DNA of 6,395 nt from an uncultured Clostridium sp. Lineage in GTDB: Bacteria; Bacillota; Clostridia; Lachnospirales; Lachnospiraceae. Below the pieces are notes generated by a model that ran no database searches, was not told the DNA's origin, and was given only the letters and a program-made list of their open reading frames with translations. The position numbers and the translations under genes were made by a program. The first letter of the stretch is position 1; each line of letters opens with the position of its first letter. The stretch is from positions 1-6,395 of the forward strand of contig CAJJLI010000132.1 of NCBI GenBank assembly GCA_905192625.1, written 5' to 3'. This document shows positions 6,130-6,395 of the stretch, piece after piece.

Positions 6130-6395
6130 CTATAATTGTTCTAATATTTGAGCGAATTCTTTGCCTGTTTTCTCCCAACTTAATGTCTTTAAGTATGCAT
6201 TCGCATTTTCTTGACGTATATGCATAATTTCAGGGTTCTGAATACATTCTTTCATTTTTACAAATAAATCGTTTGGCGATATATCAACCAATGCGGCGCA
6301 ATTTTCAGGGAAAAAGTAATCAAACGTACCGTCTTTAAACTCGATCACTGGTAGGCCTGTTGCTAACATTTCATATGGCACTAAAGACACATTAC
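6130..6395 (-). CDS. Glycosyltransferase, C-terminal part (gene enters from the right edge)
   Basis: The last 88 residues of a gene whose start lies beyond the window: the frame is open to the edge and begins there with a coding Asn-Val, so the apparent GTG start at 6390 is simply an internal Val codon. The visible block SLVPYEMLATGLPVIEF matches the C-terminal nucleotide-sugar-binding signature of GT-B retaining glycosyltransferases (Glycos_transf_1/GT4 style, close to the WsaF-like 'SLVPYEMxAxGxPV' form). The Glu in PYEM and the Glu in VIEF are the expected pair contacting the donor sugar nucleotide. The remainder is an ordinary helical C-terminus ending in EFAQILEQL. It likely adds a sugar to a cell-surface glycan and is co-transcribed with the glycerophosphotransferase 20 bases downstream. 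Donor, acceptor and full length are unknown. Confidence 0.85.
   Translation of the reverse strand, partial: NVSLVPYEMLATGLPVIEFKDGTFDYFFPENCAALVDISPNDLFVKMKECIQNPEIMHIRQENANAYLKTLSWEKTGKEFAQILEQL

Noticed and set aside
1..6395. CRISPR array, tRNA, insertion sequence, phage or toxin-antitoxin module
   Set aside because: I found no regularly spaced repeats, tRNA-like cloverleaf, transposase, terminal inverted repeats or small paired toxin and antitoxin genes on either strand.

Overview
The window looks like a chromosomal segment of a low-GC, Gram-positive Firmicute. AT-rich Clostridia are the best guess, and Lachnospiraceae in particular. The support is AT-rich coding DNA, strong AGGAGG-like ribosome binding sites, consensus-like sigma-A promoters with 17-base spacers, and the gene families present. 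The species cannot be fixed from the sequence alone. There are no tRNA or rRNA genes, insertion sequences, phage genes or CRISPR arrays.

Layout from left to right. (1) 1-513, minus strand: the N-terminal 171 residues of a ClpX-like AAA+ unfoldase, cut by the window edge just after its Walker A motif; a near-consensus promoter lies about 100 bases upstream. (2) 667-1068, minus: a 133-residue membrane protein with a C-terminal four-cysteine zinc ribbon and no known function, with its own probable promoter. (3) 1292-2713, minus: a polyprenyl-phosphate sugar-phosphate transferase of the WcaJ/EpsE type, as a self-contained unit with promoter and terminator. (4) 2714-3061: a 348-base divergent intergenic region with the promoter of gene 3, a weak candidate promoter for gene 5 and a bulged hairpin. 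(5) 3062-4786, plus: a membrane-anchored HtrA/DegP-type serine protease with one PDZ domain and long Asn-rich tails. (6) 4798-4848: a very strong bidirectional terminator between convergent genes. (7) 4922-6109, minus: a TagF/TagB-type CDP-glycerol glycerophosphotransferase. (8) 6130-6395, minus: the C-terminal end of a glycosyltransferase that continues beyond the right edge and is probably in one operon with gene 7.

The shared theme is the cell envelope. The sugar-phosphate transferase would start a lipid-linked exopolysaccharide or capsule repeat. The glycosyltransferase and glycerophosphotransferase would build or decorate a glycan or teichoic-acid-like polymer. HtrA would handle protein quality control outside the membrane, and the ClpX-like ATPase inside the cell. 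Co-function between these units is inferred from proximity only. I do not see a clear new system. The most unusual points are the divergent ClpX-like protein with an expanded linker, its zinc-ribbon membrane neighbour, the Asn-rich tails of HtrA, and the hairpin in the htrA leader.
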